Below are positions 1 to 10,545 of a DNA stretch of 64,000 bases, in pieces; position 1 is the stretch's first letter, and every line of letters begins with the position of its first letter. The DNA lies in assembly GCA_015680905.1 (NCBI GenBank), contig CM027377.1, positions 36,108,501 through 36,172,500 of the forward strand, in the 5' to 3' direction. Made by a program: the position numbers and the translations under genes. The notes beneath the pieces were generated by a model. That model saw only the letters and a program-made list of their open reading frames with translations, had not been told where the DNA came from and did no database searches. The DNA comes from Coptis chinensis. Lineage: Eukaryota; Streptophyta; Magnoliopsida; Ranunculales; Ranunculaceae.

Positions 1-9
1 GGGAAGGGT

Positions 10-414
10 GTGCAGTTGGGAGAAACACCACCCCATACTGTTCCGGCTTTTAGGTCAGCTGCAACTAGTTCTAGTGATTCTGGGTTCCGTGTTAGGAGTG
101 GTAGGCCTTCGAGAGTACCTTTAGATATAATGCCTATCAGTAGTATGATACCGACCTTTGCAGCAGATAGGTCGCGTGGATCTGATGGGAGTTCGGCGTC
201 ACATAGAGAGCGAACCCCTAATGTATCTGATACAGGAACGAAAGTACTTAATTCCACGTCATCTGGATCTCGTGGCCGCCGATTTGCCTATAGGCAATGT
301 CCAAATCCTGATCATGCTCCCCGAGAGTCATCGCCGGTGCTGCCATCGGAAGATATTATGGAAGCGATTGACGCATTACAATGGAATATAGACAAGGTAA
401 ACAACAACACTTGA
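10..414 (+). other. Ser/Arg-rich open frame, unidentified
   Basis: A 134-codon open frame rich in Ser, Arg and Pro, with no motif I recognise. It is followed within 50 bases by a piece that looks like a retroelement protease and then by a short coiled-coil coding tract, so it may be the tail of a transposon-encoded protein. Composition alone does not assign a family, and the frame may be open by chance. The window begins only nine bases upstream, so its true start may lie outside. Confidence 0.25.
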
Positions 415-463
415 ACTTGTAACTTTATTAGTAAAGAAGCAAATTAACACGATAATATTTATA

Positions 464-502
464 TGGATTGTAGATACGGGTGTTAGCCACATGACGCTAT
501 GA
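464..502 (+). pseudogene. Copia-type aspartic protease motif remnant
   Basis: One frame reads WIVDTGVSHMTL and then stops. Copia Pol proteins have a protease active site of the form W-[IL]-x-D-[ST]-G-A-[ST]-x-H-M. The match covers about twelve residues and has no flanking Pol domains in frame, so it is a short scrap at best. Confidence 0.3.
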
Positions 503-530
503 GAGCCATTAGGAGGAGAATGCTTGCTTA

Positions 531-608
531 GCCAGAGAAATTGCCGCACGAGACGCGGAGCTTGATGCGCTAAAGGAGGAGTTATCCCGATATCGTAACA
601 GTGCTTGA
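531..608 (+). other. Short coiled-coil C-terminal tract
   Basis: A 25-codon tract of alternating charged and hydrophobic residues (AREIAARDAELDALKEEL and a few more) ends in TGA. It has the heptad spacing of a coiled coil and resembles the tail of transposon-encoded plant proteins. The parent family is unknown. Confidence 0.25.
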
Positions 609-1640
609 ACTGTTCCTATCATAGTTTAGATTTGGTGTACATGTATATTTGCATGAAGTAGCTTGTTTTAACTCGGCAGAGATAAAAACTCAGGCAATAA
701 GTTGGATATGTTGAATGTGTAACCATCCTTATAAAAGATTAGACGGTGGTCTACCGTTGTCGCGACTATATCAATGCAACTAAGGCACTTGACGAACAAG
801 CGTAGTTACATTGCAAAGATTCTCCAGTAGATGATCTTTGTGGAGACCAAAGGACAACCAGAAGTGCCTCATTAGTTTGATTAATCTGAGTGTAGCTTAG
901 ATTGCACCACCAAGGGTAGACGCTTGATGTAACCTAAGCAATCGCACCTAGACCAAAAATGATACATTATCATTCTTGGGTTTGCGTTGTCGAATGATGA
1001 TACCAGGTGTAGGCCCCCTGCACCACGCAAGCCGAAACTGAAGTGCAAGATGGCCTTCGCCACCCGGGTTTAGTAAGAATATAAACTATTGCACGTTGGA
1101 GGAAATTGTCACCGGCGAGTAGAGACATCAAGGAATCTGTCAGCAAATATAAACTATATTTCATAAAAAATATGCCCCCAAGTAGGCTTTGACACGTTAG
1201 AAAACTTATGGACTAAACACTTCGAACCGCATGGTGTGGCAGGCATGAAGAAGAAAAATAAGTGAGTGGCATGAATGTCGATGATCAAATAAGACTTATT
1301 ATGTAATGGGTATTTGAAAGTGTTGGCGTAATAATATAGTCTAAGATTTATATTGTAGTAAATTGTGAGAAAATAAAAGTGGAATACTTATCTGAATGTC
1401 TGGAGGTAAGATACTTATCTGGTTGTAGCTTTCCTGTGACACAATATTATAGAAGTTTGACATTTTGAACCAACACCATAATGTGTTGGTTGAGCATTAG
1501 ATCTTCTCTATATGCCAATGTTTCCGTAGATGACAACAGGAACTTTCCCCATCAATCTTATAAAACTTCTGACGCATACTGTTTTTGTTTTAATTTCGTA
1601 AGCATTGTCGTGCATCACACTCTCGTGATTGCAATTGAAC
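609..1640. other. Intergenic or decayed repeat DNA, no gene seen
   Basis: No frame here has protein-like character. The short antisense frames at 881-1164 have no recognisable domain. It is probably decayed retroelement DNA, given what lies on both sides. Confidence 0.4.
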
Positions 1641-1869
1641 TTTATATTGGATTTTCTTTGGTATGATTCTGAACATCCAATCTGCCATAGTGGAAGTTGG
1701 AACCCAATTGGCCTGGTATGATACTTTGGAATGTTCCCCACAAAGTAACGTAACGTAAATGGAAATGAAATTTATTGATAAAAAATGGAAGGAAAGTCCA
1801 ATGTATGTGAACTTTATTGGTGGAACTAATGATAACTAATGTAAGTGACATATCTCTCTTGTACATAAG

Positions 1870-2016
1870 ACCCAATCGCCTGGTTTGCCATCTTGCACGC
1901 AACTTCTTGTCATAACTGCACTCCATAGAGTCCTGGTAAGTGATGAGATTCTGCAGGGCTTCATCGTTAAGCTCCTCCACCATGGCTTCGTCACGAGCCA
2001 AGATGTCAACATTCAT
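1870..2016 (-). pseudogene. Gypsy integrase C-terminal fragment
   Basis: The first 50 codons of a minus-strand frame read like the end of plant gypsy integrase: an acidic helix (MVEELNDEALQNLITYQ) followed by a YDKKLRAR-type basic stretch. Family members have a comparable Leu-rich helix and YN-K-RVR motif after the DDE core. The frame then runs into unrelated sequence. Confidence 0.5.
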
Positions 2017-2018
2017 CT

Positions 2019-2234
2019 CTATGGAGGTATTTGGTTATAACCAGAGGAAGCGTCCATGAATGACAGACACTCGAATCTCGAGGTTGCATCGACTAGATCT
2101 GAGATGCGAGATAATGGGTATGGATGCACTGGGCAAGCTCTGTTTAGGTTGTGGAAGTCAATGCAACCCTTGAGCTTCTCAGCAGGACCATCCCCGATGT
2201 GTATTCTGGCAGCTCTTGCGCTTCCCACAAACAA
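2019..2234 (-). pseudogene. Gypsy reverse transcriptase fragment
   Basis: The frame contains CIDFHNLNRACP, PLSRISDLVD and LSFMDASSGYNQIP. These are the conserved blocks around the first catalytic Asp (FMDA) of Ty3/gypsy RT. The fragment ends right after QIPP, and the following frame enters integrase C-terminal sequence, so the rest of RT, RNase H and most of integrase are missing. It is a clear gypsy fragment with no coding capacity. Confidence 0.85.
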
Positions 2235-2445
2235 GGCGGCGGCGGGGGGAGGGGGGATTCTCTAGTGGCTCCAGAGTGTGTGGAACTGCTTCAGAACACC
2301 CGTTTTCTCCGCTCTGAGAAAAGGATCTACGATGGCTCGACTGCCCCACCTCTGCAGTGGTGCCTGGAACAGTCTCCATGTTCTGTCGAGTCGCGCCATG
2401 CCGATTGGCAACTTCTGCATCATTCATTGCAGTTTGTTCAGCCAT
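2179..2445 (-). pseudogene. Gypsy gag N-terminal fragment
   Basis: An 88-codon frame starts 79 bases after the primer-binding site, where gag is expected. The first 50 or so residues are polar and low-complexity, like the N terminus of plant gypsy Gag. The rest runs into DNA that in another frame encodes reverse transcriptase, so the gag body is deleted. Assignment rests on position more than on a domain match. Confidence 0.5.
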
Positions 2446-2523
2446 GGTAACTAGGACGTTCGAAAAATAAGGTCGAGGATATCAAGCTCCGATGGAAGAC
2501 CACGTGTTTGTGGGTTCGATAGT

Positions 2524-2542
2524 CCCCACAGACGGCTCCAAA
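2524..2542 (-). other. Retrotransposon primer-binding site
   Basis: Minus strand TTTGGAGCCGTCTGTGGGG lies four bases after the LTR end. It matches the TTTGGCGCCGTCTGTGGG-type site seen with the other gypsy elements in this window (27201, 29300, 32130). Confidence 0.7.
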
Positions 2543-2545
2543 GAA

Positions 2546-3178
2546 TGTCGGGGCAAAAAGTTAACCCGACACTCCCGATGTGATGGTGCTTCCGAAAGCT
2601 CCAAAGAGATGGGGATTGGGATTTTTGAGGAAGAGAGATTGCACCAACGTTCTGATTGCCTACGTACCCAGTGAGGAATCTGGGATCAAGTCTCTTAAAG
2701 CGTAGTTCTGGAGGCTGCAGAAGCCTCCATATATATAGCAATCTCCTGCCTTGGCGGCCAAGAAAGGGATTCTTGGAGATTGCCTTCCATGATAAATCCT
2801 AGTATGATCCTATCTAAAATAGGATCATTCCCCAAGATTTCATCATATCCTTGTGCAAGATCTTATCGGATTGCACTAGGATTTCTCGCCTCTGCGGATC
2901 GGGTTACTGGATCAGAATCATCCGGACGGATTGGATCTATAAACTTGGGCCACCCGGATGGATTTCTCACCTCCACGGATCGGGTTACTGGATCAGAATC
3001 ATCCAGACAGATTGGATCCATGAACTTAGGCCAGCCAGATGGATTCCTCACCTCCGCGGATCGGGTTACTGGATCCAAGTGATCAGGACGGATTGAGTCC
3101 ATAAACTTGGGCAGTCCGGATGGGCCCTGGACCTGTTGCAAACTTTGACGGATTAAAGAACCGGATGATCCACAACGT
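2546..3178 (-). repeat. LTR of the deleted gypsy element
   Basis: On the minus strand there is a TATA box (about 2738-2729), then the R-U5 motif GGGTACGTAGGCAA that many plant gypsy LTRs carry, then the CA terminus next to the primer-binding site. The U3 part contains three 81-bp repeats. The 3' edge at 2546 is well placed; the 5' edge near 3178 is approximate. Confidence 0.6.
2879..3121. repeat. Three tandem 81-bp repeats in LTR U3
   Basis: Three consecutive units start at 2879, 2960 and 3041. Each carries GATCGGGTTACTGGATC and a GGACGGATTG-like block. The period of exactly 81 bases keeps reading frames open on both strands, which creates spurious open frames here. U3 repeats of this kind often act as enhancers, but that is not shown here. 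Confidence 0.9.
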
Positions 3179-3190
3179 TTTTAACAACTA

Positions 3191-3685
3191 TCAGGCTGAT
3201 CCGCTGCTGGGCCCATACTTGGTCCATGGCTCGAGTAGACTTTGGACTGGAAATATGATGTAGGGTACACACACATGTCTCAGTGGAGCTTGATTGTAAT
3301 TGTTTGCTGGCCTAACATTTTGATTATTATACGCTGGAGGTGTAACTTGTTGGTTATTTCGCCAACTGTAGTTGGGATTTTGTCTCCAAGGTGCGTTAGG
3401 TTCACTATTAATTGAACAAACATTGTCCGGCTGTGCGGATTGTTGTTCATAGACTAGAGGAGAATAGGAGTCGGGATGCGCAGGACTCAAACAGAAATTA
3501 CATGGAATACAGTTGATATTCATGACAGGGGTAGGCTTTTGTTGAACAGAAATAGCTTCTACCTTTTTAGTGAGAGATTCAATTAAAATTTTTAGTTCAG
3601 GATCGGGTTTAATCTCAAACATACCAACGGCCTTAACTGTTGTAGAAGAACTAGCAGAGCGGGAGATATCGTCACTACCCCCCAA
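3191..3685 (-). pseudogene. Athila-like Gag C-terminal fragment
   Basis: The 164-codon frame has a helical segment (KILIESLTKKVEAI), a cysteine/histidine cluster (CIPCNFCLSPAHPDS) where Athila Gag has its zinc knuckle, and an Asn/Gln-rich tail containing APWRQNPNYSWRNNQ. The WRNHPNFSWRNNQ-type motif is characteristic of plant Athila Gag proteins. The knuckle spacing is aberrant, and neither the Gag N terminus nor Pol is present, so this is a fragment. It runs antisense to the MATE array. Confidence 0.75.
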
Positions 3686-5126
3686 TTATTATTACGCTTT
3701 GTTTGATCTTCTAAAAACTAAAACTAATTTCACGCTTAATTATCAAAGTACTCTACTCTGGCAAGCTATTGCAATATAGTTGGAATAGAAAATTCGTTCC
3801 ACTCCTAGTTCTTTAGAATTCTAAGTTAACTACAATTATCAGTCTATCAAAGTTAATGAGAGTAACGATAGAAATTATACTACGATGGGAAACTACTAAT
3901 CAAGATACGATAATTCAAACTACGGAATTACCAATTTGACGATATGAGGGGGAATTAGGGGGATTTGATTCCACCTTAACTCGACTTAATTTACTAATGA
4001 AGAATTGTCGCAATCCGAATTGAAATGCTTTCGCATAGCAATGTGGTCTTCCTAACCCCTAATTGTTCATGGTAATCTCTACCAACTAACAACTAGCATA
4101 TGAAACAATCAAACCCATTCTCATGGTGAACTAATTGTTTTCTAGAATGGAATGGAATATCACGAACTATTCTATGCTAACAAAAATCAAGCTTCATCAT
4201 GGCTTCTTCAAACCCCTCTAATGGAGGTTTTAGCCTTGAATCATTATGCTATCATTAATATATAAATCATAACAAGACATGATAAAAAAGATTATAAATT
4301 TACTTATTTGATTTAAAATGGAAATCTAATCATGCAAGATTGAATTGAAACTAGTAATGATAATTAACTAAATCTATGAATTGAAGTTAAAATGATTTAA
4401 TGAAATGAAACTAGATTTATGAATAACTAACTAACTTTATTGATCTAACGAATAATAACAATACTGATTCAAAACTGAATTCAAAACAAAGTAATAAAAC
4501 TAATTAATAGAGTCTAAACTAATTTATTTTCTAATCTAGGTCTAGCTTATTAGTCTGCCTCCTTTATTCTTTTCAATAAGAGAAAGAGATCCCCAATTTC
4601 GTGCATGGGCCTGGAGCCATGTTTTGGGCCGAAAAATCGAGCCCAAAACCTAATTTTTTCAGTCCACAGAGGCCTTTTCAGTTGTATTCAACTTCAATAG
4701 CCTTTTCATCCACTTCTGCTCCTCTGATTGGGTCAAGGCTTAGACCATTGGAAATCTCTTTCCAATCTGGTCGTTTTGACATAAGGTAGACCCAATTCCG
4801 ATGTCTGAGTCCAAGGATACGACATTCGAAAGTTCTACTGACTTTTGTGCGTTGTTTCTGCCCATGTTGACTTTGACTTTTCCGCTTTGACCGGGCTTTA
4901 AAAAGGCTTTTTCTTCTTGAATCTTGGCCTTTAATCACAGAACTTCTTAGCAACCAACCTTTGCTCCTTTATCTCGCAAAAGTGACACATTTCTACACAT
5001 AATTGACTCAAATGCCTGAAATATATAAAATCACGTAATCAGCATTAATTCTTATTTATTACTCGCATAATTGGTCTAAAAGTATTATTGTTAAGGGATT
5101 AAAACTACAGTTTGGGCTCTTATCAC
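3191..5126 (-). mobile_element. Truncated Athila-like retrotransposon (gag piece plus LTR)
   Basis: The minus strand starts with TGATAAGAGCCC at 5126, the usual start of Athila-type LTRs, and runs through about 1.4 kb of LTR-like DNA into an Athila-like gag segment ending at 3191. No pol region or second LTR follows. At 5127 the DNA changes abruptly to MATE exon sequence, so this LTR end marks the insertion point into the MATE pseudogene. Everything 5' of that point in the host gene is gone, so a deletion followed or accompanied insertion. Confidence 0.65.
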
Positions 5127-5787
5127 TGAAACAGCTTGAACGTTTGCAATATAGATGATTCCACAACTGTTTGCATATGCCGTGAACTTCCCTATAGCAA
5201 AGTTTTTGCATGCGCAAAACAAGATGATGGTCATGGCTGTTATATCATTTGCTACACTGGTTTTTCACACTTTCTTTAGTTGGCTATTAATGTTGAAACT
5301 TGGGTGGGGCTTAGTGGGTGCAGCTGTGGTTCTAAATGCTTCATGGTGGTTCATTAATGTGGCTCAGCTCCTGTACATATTTAGTGGAACTTGTGGTCGT
5401 GATTGGTCAGGATTTTCAATGAAGGCTTTTGAGAATCTTTAGGGATTTGTTAAGCTTTCAATTGCTTCAGCGGTGATGCTTTAGTATGATCTTGAAACAA
5501 CCAATTTTGAGTTGTTTTCATTTGCTAACATATGTGAGAAATTTGAGTCAGCTACCACAACACCATCTTTGGTATCTTTGCTAACATAACAAACTCTCTG
5601 TGACCACACATACAGCTATAACAGTCTTTTTAGATTTTGAAGATCCTTGAGATGAAGATTTTGTTTTCGGATCTCTCAATTCAAAGGGTAATGGAACTCT
5701 TTCTTGCTTGTAGCATATCATTTTTACATTAAAGCGATATGATGCCCTAATAATGTGGTGGCAGAGGCACAGCAGAAAGGGTTCCAT

Positions 5788-5919
5788 GACTTCCATCCAC
5801 CTAATGTCGACTTGTCGAGGAAGATAGCTTTTTCAGAGTATCTACCCCTTAAGATAACACCAGCTACCAGGCCACTAATGCCTATCCATCCCAAAAAGAA
5901 TCCATCAAGAGCTTGTGTT
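5788..5919 (-). other. Antisense coding-like insert in MATE intron, left part
   Basis: The equivalent intron of the intact gene at 21 kb lacks this block, which continues on the far side of the copia element (15286 to about 15480). On the minus strand it reads without stops for over 40 codons and includes a membrane-like segment, GFFLGWIGISGLVAGVIL. It may be a captured piece of another host gene. I do not recognise the family, and stops interrupt the frame on the far side of the copia element. Confidence 0.3.
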
Positions 5920-5924
5920 CAAAT

Positions 5925-6661
5925 TGTTGGAATCGAATAAAGAAAACAATAAAGAGACAATGACAGCAGTAACAGGGAACAACCAAGGCGTAGATTAGGT
6001 TGTCCTTAAGGAAAGATTTCGCCCCTTCTAGTTGTGCAGAAAGGCAACAGTGGCGTCTTCTTCACAGGATACAATGGTTTAGCAGGCTGACTTGCACTCG
6101 AACAAGCTGCTCTCTAGAACGGTAGTATAACTGTCTTTGGCGGCACAGTAAGAAGAGAAGAAGAAGAGGCTAGGGTTTCACGAGTTTTGTTTCTCTGGAT
6201 GTGGAAGTACTCTCTATGGATGTACAGTCCTGATTATATAGAGGTAAGGTCGGTCACAGTTAGTCCGTTTTCAAAATAGATAAGGAAGAGAAACCTACTA
6301 GGAATAGAAGTTCGAAACTTGCTGCTGAAGCAAAACAAGTTTAGGCATTTGGCCAAGCCACTACCCACACAGTAAGCCCAAGTCCAAGCCTGACCCGACC
6401 CCGACGCGACTTGGTGCGGGCGGGTGCACGCACATGTGTGGCTTTGGGTGAGTCCTCCCTCCTAACACAAAAGCCTTTGTACCCTAAGGGCATGCCTTTA
6501 TGGTAAAGGAAGTCCTCATATACTTAACTTACTAGTGGTGGATAACCAATGTGGGACTATCTTCTATGCACAAAAGTGTAGAGAACACTCTATGTTCTTC
6601 TCCTACACTTTGCACACACACACACACACTAGTATATTGAAATACAATAGAAATTCCAACA
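5925..6661 (-). repeat. Left (3') LTR of the first copia element
   Basis: It begins TGTTGGAAT and ends ATTCCAACA, giving inverted termini. It is about 256 bp longer than its partner because of extra sequence, including a block after about 5980 that the right LTR lacks. It includes a CA dinucleotide run near 6612. Confidence 0.9.
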
Positions 6662-7261
6662 ATCCCCAACTATTTCAAAATACTAATAGTCCCCCACTAT
6701 TTTGGAATAAGAAATTACAAAAGAAATGGATTAACTAAATGCCAGAGAGAATTGAAAAAGCAATGCCTAAGATATTGGTGCTTTACGGGCTTGAACCAGT
6801 CATAGGGTAACATATCTTATATCATGTGAAAGTAGTGGATTGAAAAATCTTTGAACCAACATTCCCTTGTAGTAAAATAGATCACATGCACCCACACTGC
6901 TCTTTCATTATATGCCAGCTCTGCGGTGTTGCACTTTTTGGCCCTGCGCTACTTGTGTTTCATGAATGTTCTAGGATACAAGCCTAAATATCCATAAGAA
7001 CCGACCCAATTCTATATTCATATAGGTGAATATTCATCAAGTGTACATTGCAGTTAAAATACACTATCTCATTATAAAATGGACTATGGATTCCACTAAG
7101 AGTAAAATAATTCATCCTTACTCATTACAATTCAAGTTATACAATGTATACAAAAAAATACTATCTCGTCATAGGGTGGGACGTCTCAAAAAAGACGATA
7201 GCATACCAAAGCGACTAGGTGACTTGTTTTTCCCTTTGAACCTACTTCATGGGATCTCCAA
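6662..7261. other. Copia 3' untranslated region
   Basis: Lies between the RNase H end and the left LTR. The minus strand has purine-rich tracts (AGTGGGGGAC and GTTGGGGA) immediately before the LTR, fitting a polypurine tract. No gene is seen. Confidence 0.6.
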
Positions 7262-8184
7262 TCACATGGTAGGGTTGTTGTCAGTGTCACCCTCTATCTT
7301 AGGAAAAAGTCCCATCCCCCTCGACATTTCAACCACTTGCCTTTTGCTAAGCGGTTTGGTTAGAGGATTGGCCAAATTTAACTCTGACCTCACATAATCT
7401 AGATCTACAACTCCAGATTCCAGCAGCTGCTTTATAAACTGTAGTCTCAGATGTATATATATGCCTACTTTTCCCATTGTACAATTTGCTTTTTGCCTTT
7501 GCTATTGCGGCCTGACAGTCACAATGCATAGGTACAGCTTGAGGCGGTTTTGTACCAATAAGCCCAATAGGAAGATCTTCCAAGAGGTTTCTAAGCTACT
7601 CAGCCTCAGCATTTGCTTTATCTAAAGCAATAAGCTCGGACTCCATGGTTGAACGAGCTATCAAGGTCTACTTAGAAGATTTCCAAGCGGCTGCACCACT
7701 AGTGCACTTGATATCATGAGAATCAGATATCCAGTTTGCATCACAATAACCCTCTATCACAGGTGGAGTTTGTCTAAAGCGTATGCCGTAATTCATTATT
7801 CCTCTCAAGTACTTGGGTAGTCTCTCTAATGTACTCCAATGTTCCTTGCTAGGACAATGAGTGTATTTACTTAACCTGCTAACTGCATAAGTTATGTCAG
7901 GTATAGTACAATTCATCAAGTACATGAGAGTACCAATAATTTGGGCATATTTAGACTAAAAGACACTATGTTAATTATTTTTCTTAAGTTCACTATTTAC
8001 CTCATAAGGTGTCGACATAGGCTTACTATCATAATAGTTAAACTTTTTCAAAAACTTCTCAACATAATGCTCTTGTGAAAGTGTATAGGCTATCACAGTT
8101 TCTGATGATTTTGATTCCAAGAATCACATCAGCTTCTCCCAAATCCTTCATTTCAAATTGGGAGGATAAGAACATCTTGGTGTT
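7262..8184 (-). pseudogene. Copia pol C-terminal part (RT end and RNase H), broken
   Basis: From 8184 down, the frame gives the RT thumb (MKDLGEADVILGIKI), then the copia LMYLMNCTIPDITYAVSRLSKYT-type block around 7925-7850 and YLRGIMNYGIRF. RNase H follows, with the ISDSHDIKCTSGAAAW and PIGLIGTKPPQAVPMHCD-type region and an ALAKPLTKPL-like end near 7330. Stops and frame changes occur between the pieces. The first part of RT continues at 11717 on the far side of the solo-LTR-like insertion. Confidence 0.88.
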
Positions 8185-8661
8185 TATAACAACCCTAATT
8201 TTTAAACAACATAAATTACATTATTTGAATTGAAAATAACTATTATATTATGAAGTCTAGCTTGTTCTAGAATTTGTTTGGTTGTTGTTGATTTTTCAAA
8301 ATTGTTTTTACTTGAATTATTTGTTAGAACTTGTGTGGGTATTTTAGAATTATTTTTTAGGCTTGAAAACATTATTAAAATGTACCCATTCATATAAGTA
8401 TGGACCTTGGGTGTTTTTAGACCGATTTGAGGCCTATAGGTTAACTTAAACAGACTTAAAACATTTAATAAACAATATTTGCGAATTTCCTCTGTAAAAA
8501 TCTTATTATTCAAAAACAAAACCATAGCCTCCATTAAAAAGAATATTTTTGAATGAAAAAAATAAAAGAAGGGGAAGAAGAAGAAAAAGAATTGGAGAAA
8601 AGGAAGCATGAGTATTCTTTTGCAAATTCATTTTCAGGTGAGTAGACATATTTAAATATTC

Positions 8662-8665
<4 letters not shown>

Positions 8666-8723
<58 letters not shown>

Positions 8724-9024
8724 TTTGTGATTTTTATCTTGTTTGCTTCATAAATGCTTCATTATCATTTTATTTTTTGAACATTTGATATTTGTTTTGA
8801 AATTTTAATTGTCGTTTCGATAATATGTTGAATTCTTCAATTATCATTTGAGTTGAATTCGACTAATTAGATGATGTAACTAGTTTTTAATAGAACTAAA
8901 CAATTTTAGTTCTCTGAGTCATCTTTAATTTCCAATTGGCCTTGACTGTTTCCAGTTTATATTCTATTTGATGTAAATTGTACAAGAAAGTGCGTCATAA
9001 AATTAAGTAGCAGAATTTAAGTTG

Positions 9025-9055
<31 letters not shown>

Positions 9056-9390
9056 TTTTTTGTGATTTTTATCTTGTTTGCTTCATAAATGCTTCATTAT
9101 CATTTTATAAAAGTTCCATATTTAATTATGAACATTTGATATTTGTTTTGAAATTTTAATTGTCGTTTGGAACGATAATATGTTTGCAGAATTCTGCACA
9201 AGTACTGACTTGTGAGTTGAATTCGACTAATTAGATGATGTAACTAGTTTTTTAATAGAACTAAACAATTTTAGTTCTCTGAGTCATCTTTAATTTCCAA
9301 TTGGCCTTGACTGTTTCCAGTTTATATTCTATTTGATGTAAATTGTACAAGAAAGTGCGTCATAAAATTGAGTAGCAGAATTTAAGTTGT
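8666..9390. repeat. Tandem duplication of ~340 bp, each copy led by (TA)n
   Basis: Copy one (8719-9025) and copy two (9051-9390) share long identical blocks, such as GTGATTTTTATCTTGTTTGC and CCAATTGGCCTTGACTGTTT, and each is preceded by a run of TA. Copy two has small insertions. The duplication lies inside the solo-LTR-like element, so it arose there or in its source copy. Confidence 0.9.
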
Positions 9391-10267
9391 TAGGTCTGTT
9401 CCATCACATAGTTTAGGGTACATACTAAACAAATTAGTGTTTAAGAATTTTTGTATTGAAATGGATTTTCTGTCTAATTTTCAGAATGATATAATTGATT
9501 TAAAACTTTGATTATATGAATTCTCTAGAATTTTTAGAATGGACAAAGGTCAAACCCTATCATAACCAATTTCTCATGCATAGAACAATATACGTAACTT
9601 ATTAGTGTAGGTTTTAGTTGTACAAGAAAAACATATAACGATCATGCAATTTGTATCGTATTAATATTTCAAATAAATGTGTATTGATTGGAGGAGTAAT
9701 TATTTTATTTGTCTAAAGAGTTCTATTACATGTATTGGAATAAGAGTTGCATGCATAATTGCTTGATGAATATTGTTTGTATAGAGCGTATATTGGTAGC
9801 TAAAGATTTGGCATGGTATTATGCAATTATATATATTGGCACTGATGGACTGTGACTTTGACTATGTGGCTAATAAGAACTACGAATGCTTGATTCCAAT
9901 CTTGAAAGATTTGGATACGTAGGCAGCTTTGAGTAAAAGTGCAGCCACTATATTATATATTAGTTTTTGTGTTAACTATATGTGTATAATGTTAGTATTT
10001 AATTGTATACGTGATTGTGGCTATTTGAATTATATTTGATTGATGATCATTCGTGTTGCGTTCAATGATATTTAAATGCGTGATTGATTTGCATTGATGC
10101 GTGAAAATAACTTTCTGCATGTGTGATCAATAGTTGTGCATGGTAATGCTAGTACAATGATAAGTGAGCTGAGAATAATATTTTCAATGAGTCGACCATA
10201 CCTTTAGAACTCTCCACGCCTTAGGATTTGGTAATGATATATTATGACTTGAGATGTCATGTGATAG

Positions 10268-10545
10268 GAAGGTATTCATTGAATGTGCCATGAATGACCT
10301 GTTAGTATTATGATAAATATTCCTTGAATGTGGCGGGAATGACCCAAGGTATTTATTGAATGTGCCATGAATGCATGACCTGTTAGTGTATGATGGGTAT
10401 TCCTTGAATGTGGCGGGAATAACCCAAGATATTCATTGAATATGCCATGAATGACCTATTAATGTATGATGGGTATTCCTTGAATGTGGCAGGAATGACC
10501 CAAGGTAATCATTGAATGTGCCATGAATGACCTGAGATATTTAAT
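10268..10545. repeat. Degenerate tandem repeats, ~85-bp unit
   Basis: About three and a half units alternate GTATTCCTTGAATGTGGCGG and CATTGAATGTGCCATGAATG. The related element at 32-35 kb carries the reverse complement of the same motifs around 33145-33380, so the array belongs to the LTR family. Confidence 0.85.

Larger units (their letters stand above)
1870..3178 (-). mobile_element. Internally deleted Ty3/gypsy element, LTR-gag-RT-IN scraps
   Basis: Read on the minus strand, this holds in order an LTR (about 3178 to 2546), a primer-binding site, the start of gag, a short reverse-transcriptase block and the C-terminal part of an integrase, packed into 1.3 kb. A full element would need several kilobases more, so large internal deletions have joined gag to RT and RT to integrase. 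No second LTR or target duplication was found, and both outer limits are approximate. It abuts the Athila-like remnant on its right. Confidence 0.65.

Noticed and set aside
2780-3141. Open frames on both strands read as a repeat protein
   Set aside because: They result from an 81-bp tandem repeat in an LTR. No start context, domain or codon pattern supports a gene.
5155-5442. 95-codon frame as a short functional MATE protein
   Set aside because: It is the remains of exon 2 between nonsense codons of a clear pseudogene.
8202-8609. 135-codon minus-strand frame
   Set aside because: It is low-complexity Phe/Asn/Lys-rich sequence inside the non-coding solo-LTR-like element.
10268-10545. Possible CRISPR-like array
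   Set aside because: The repeats are degenerate, about 85 bp and without unique spacers, and the locus is plant LTR DNA.
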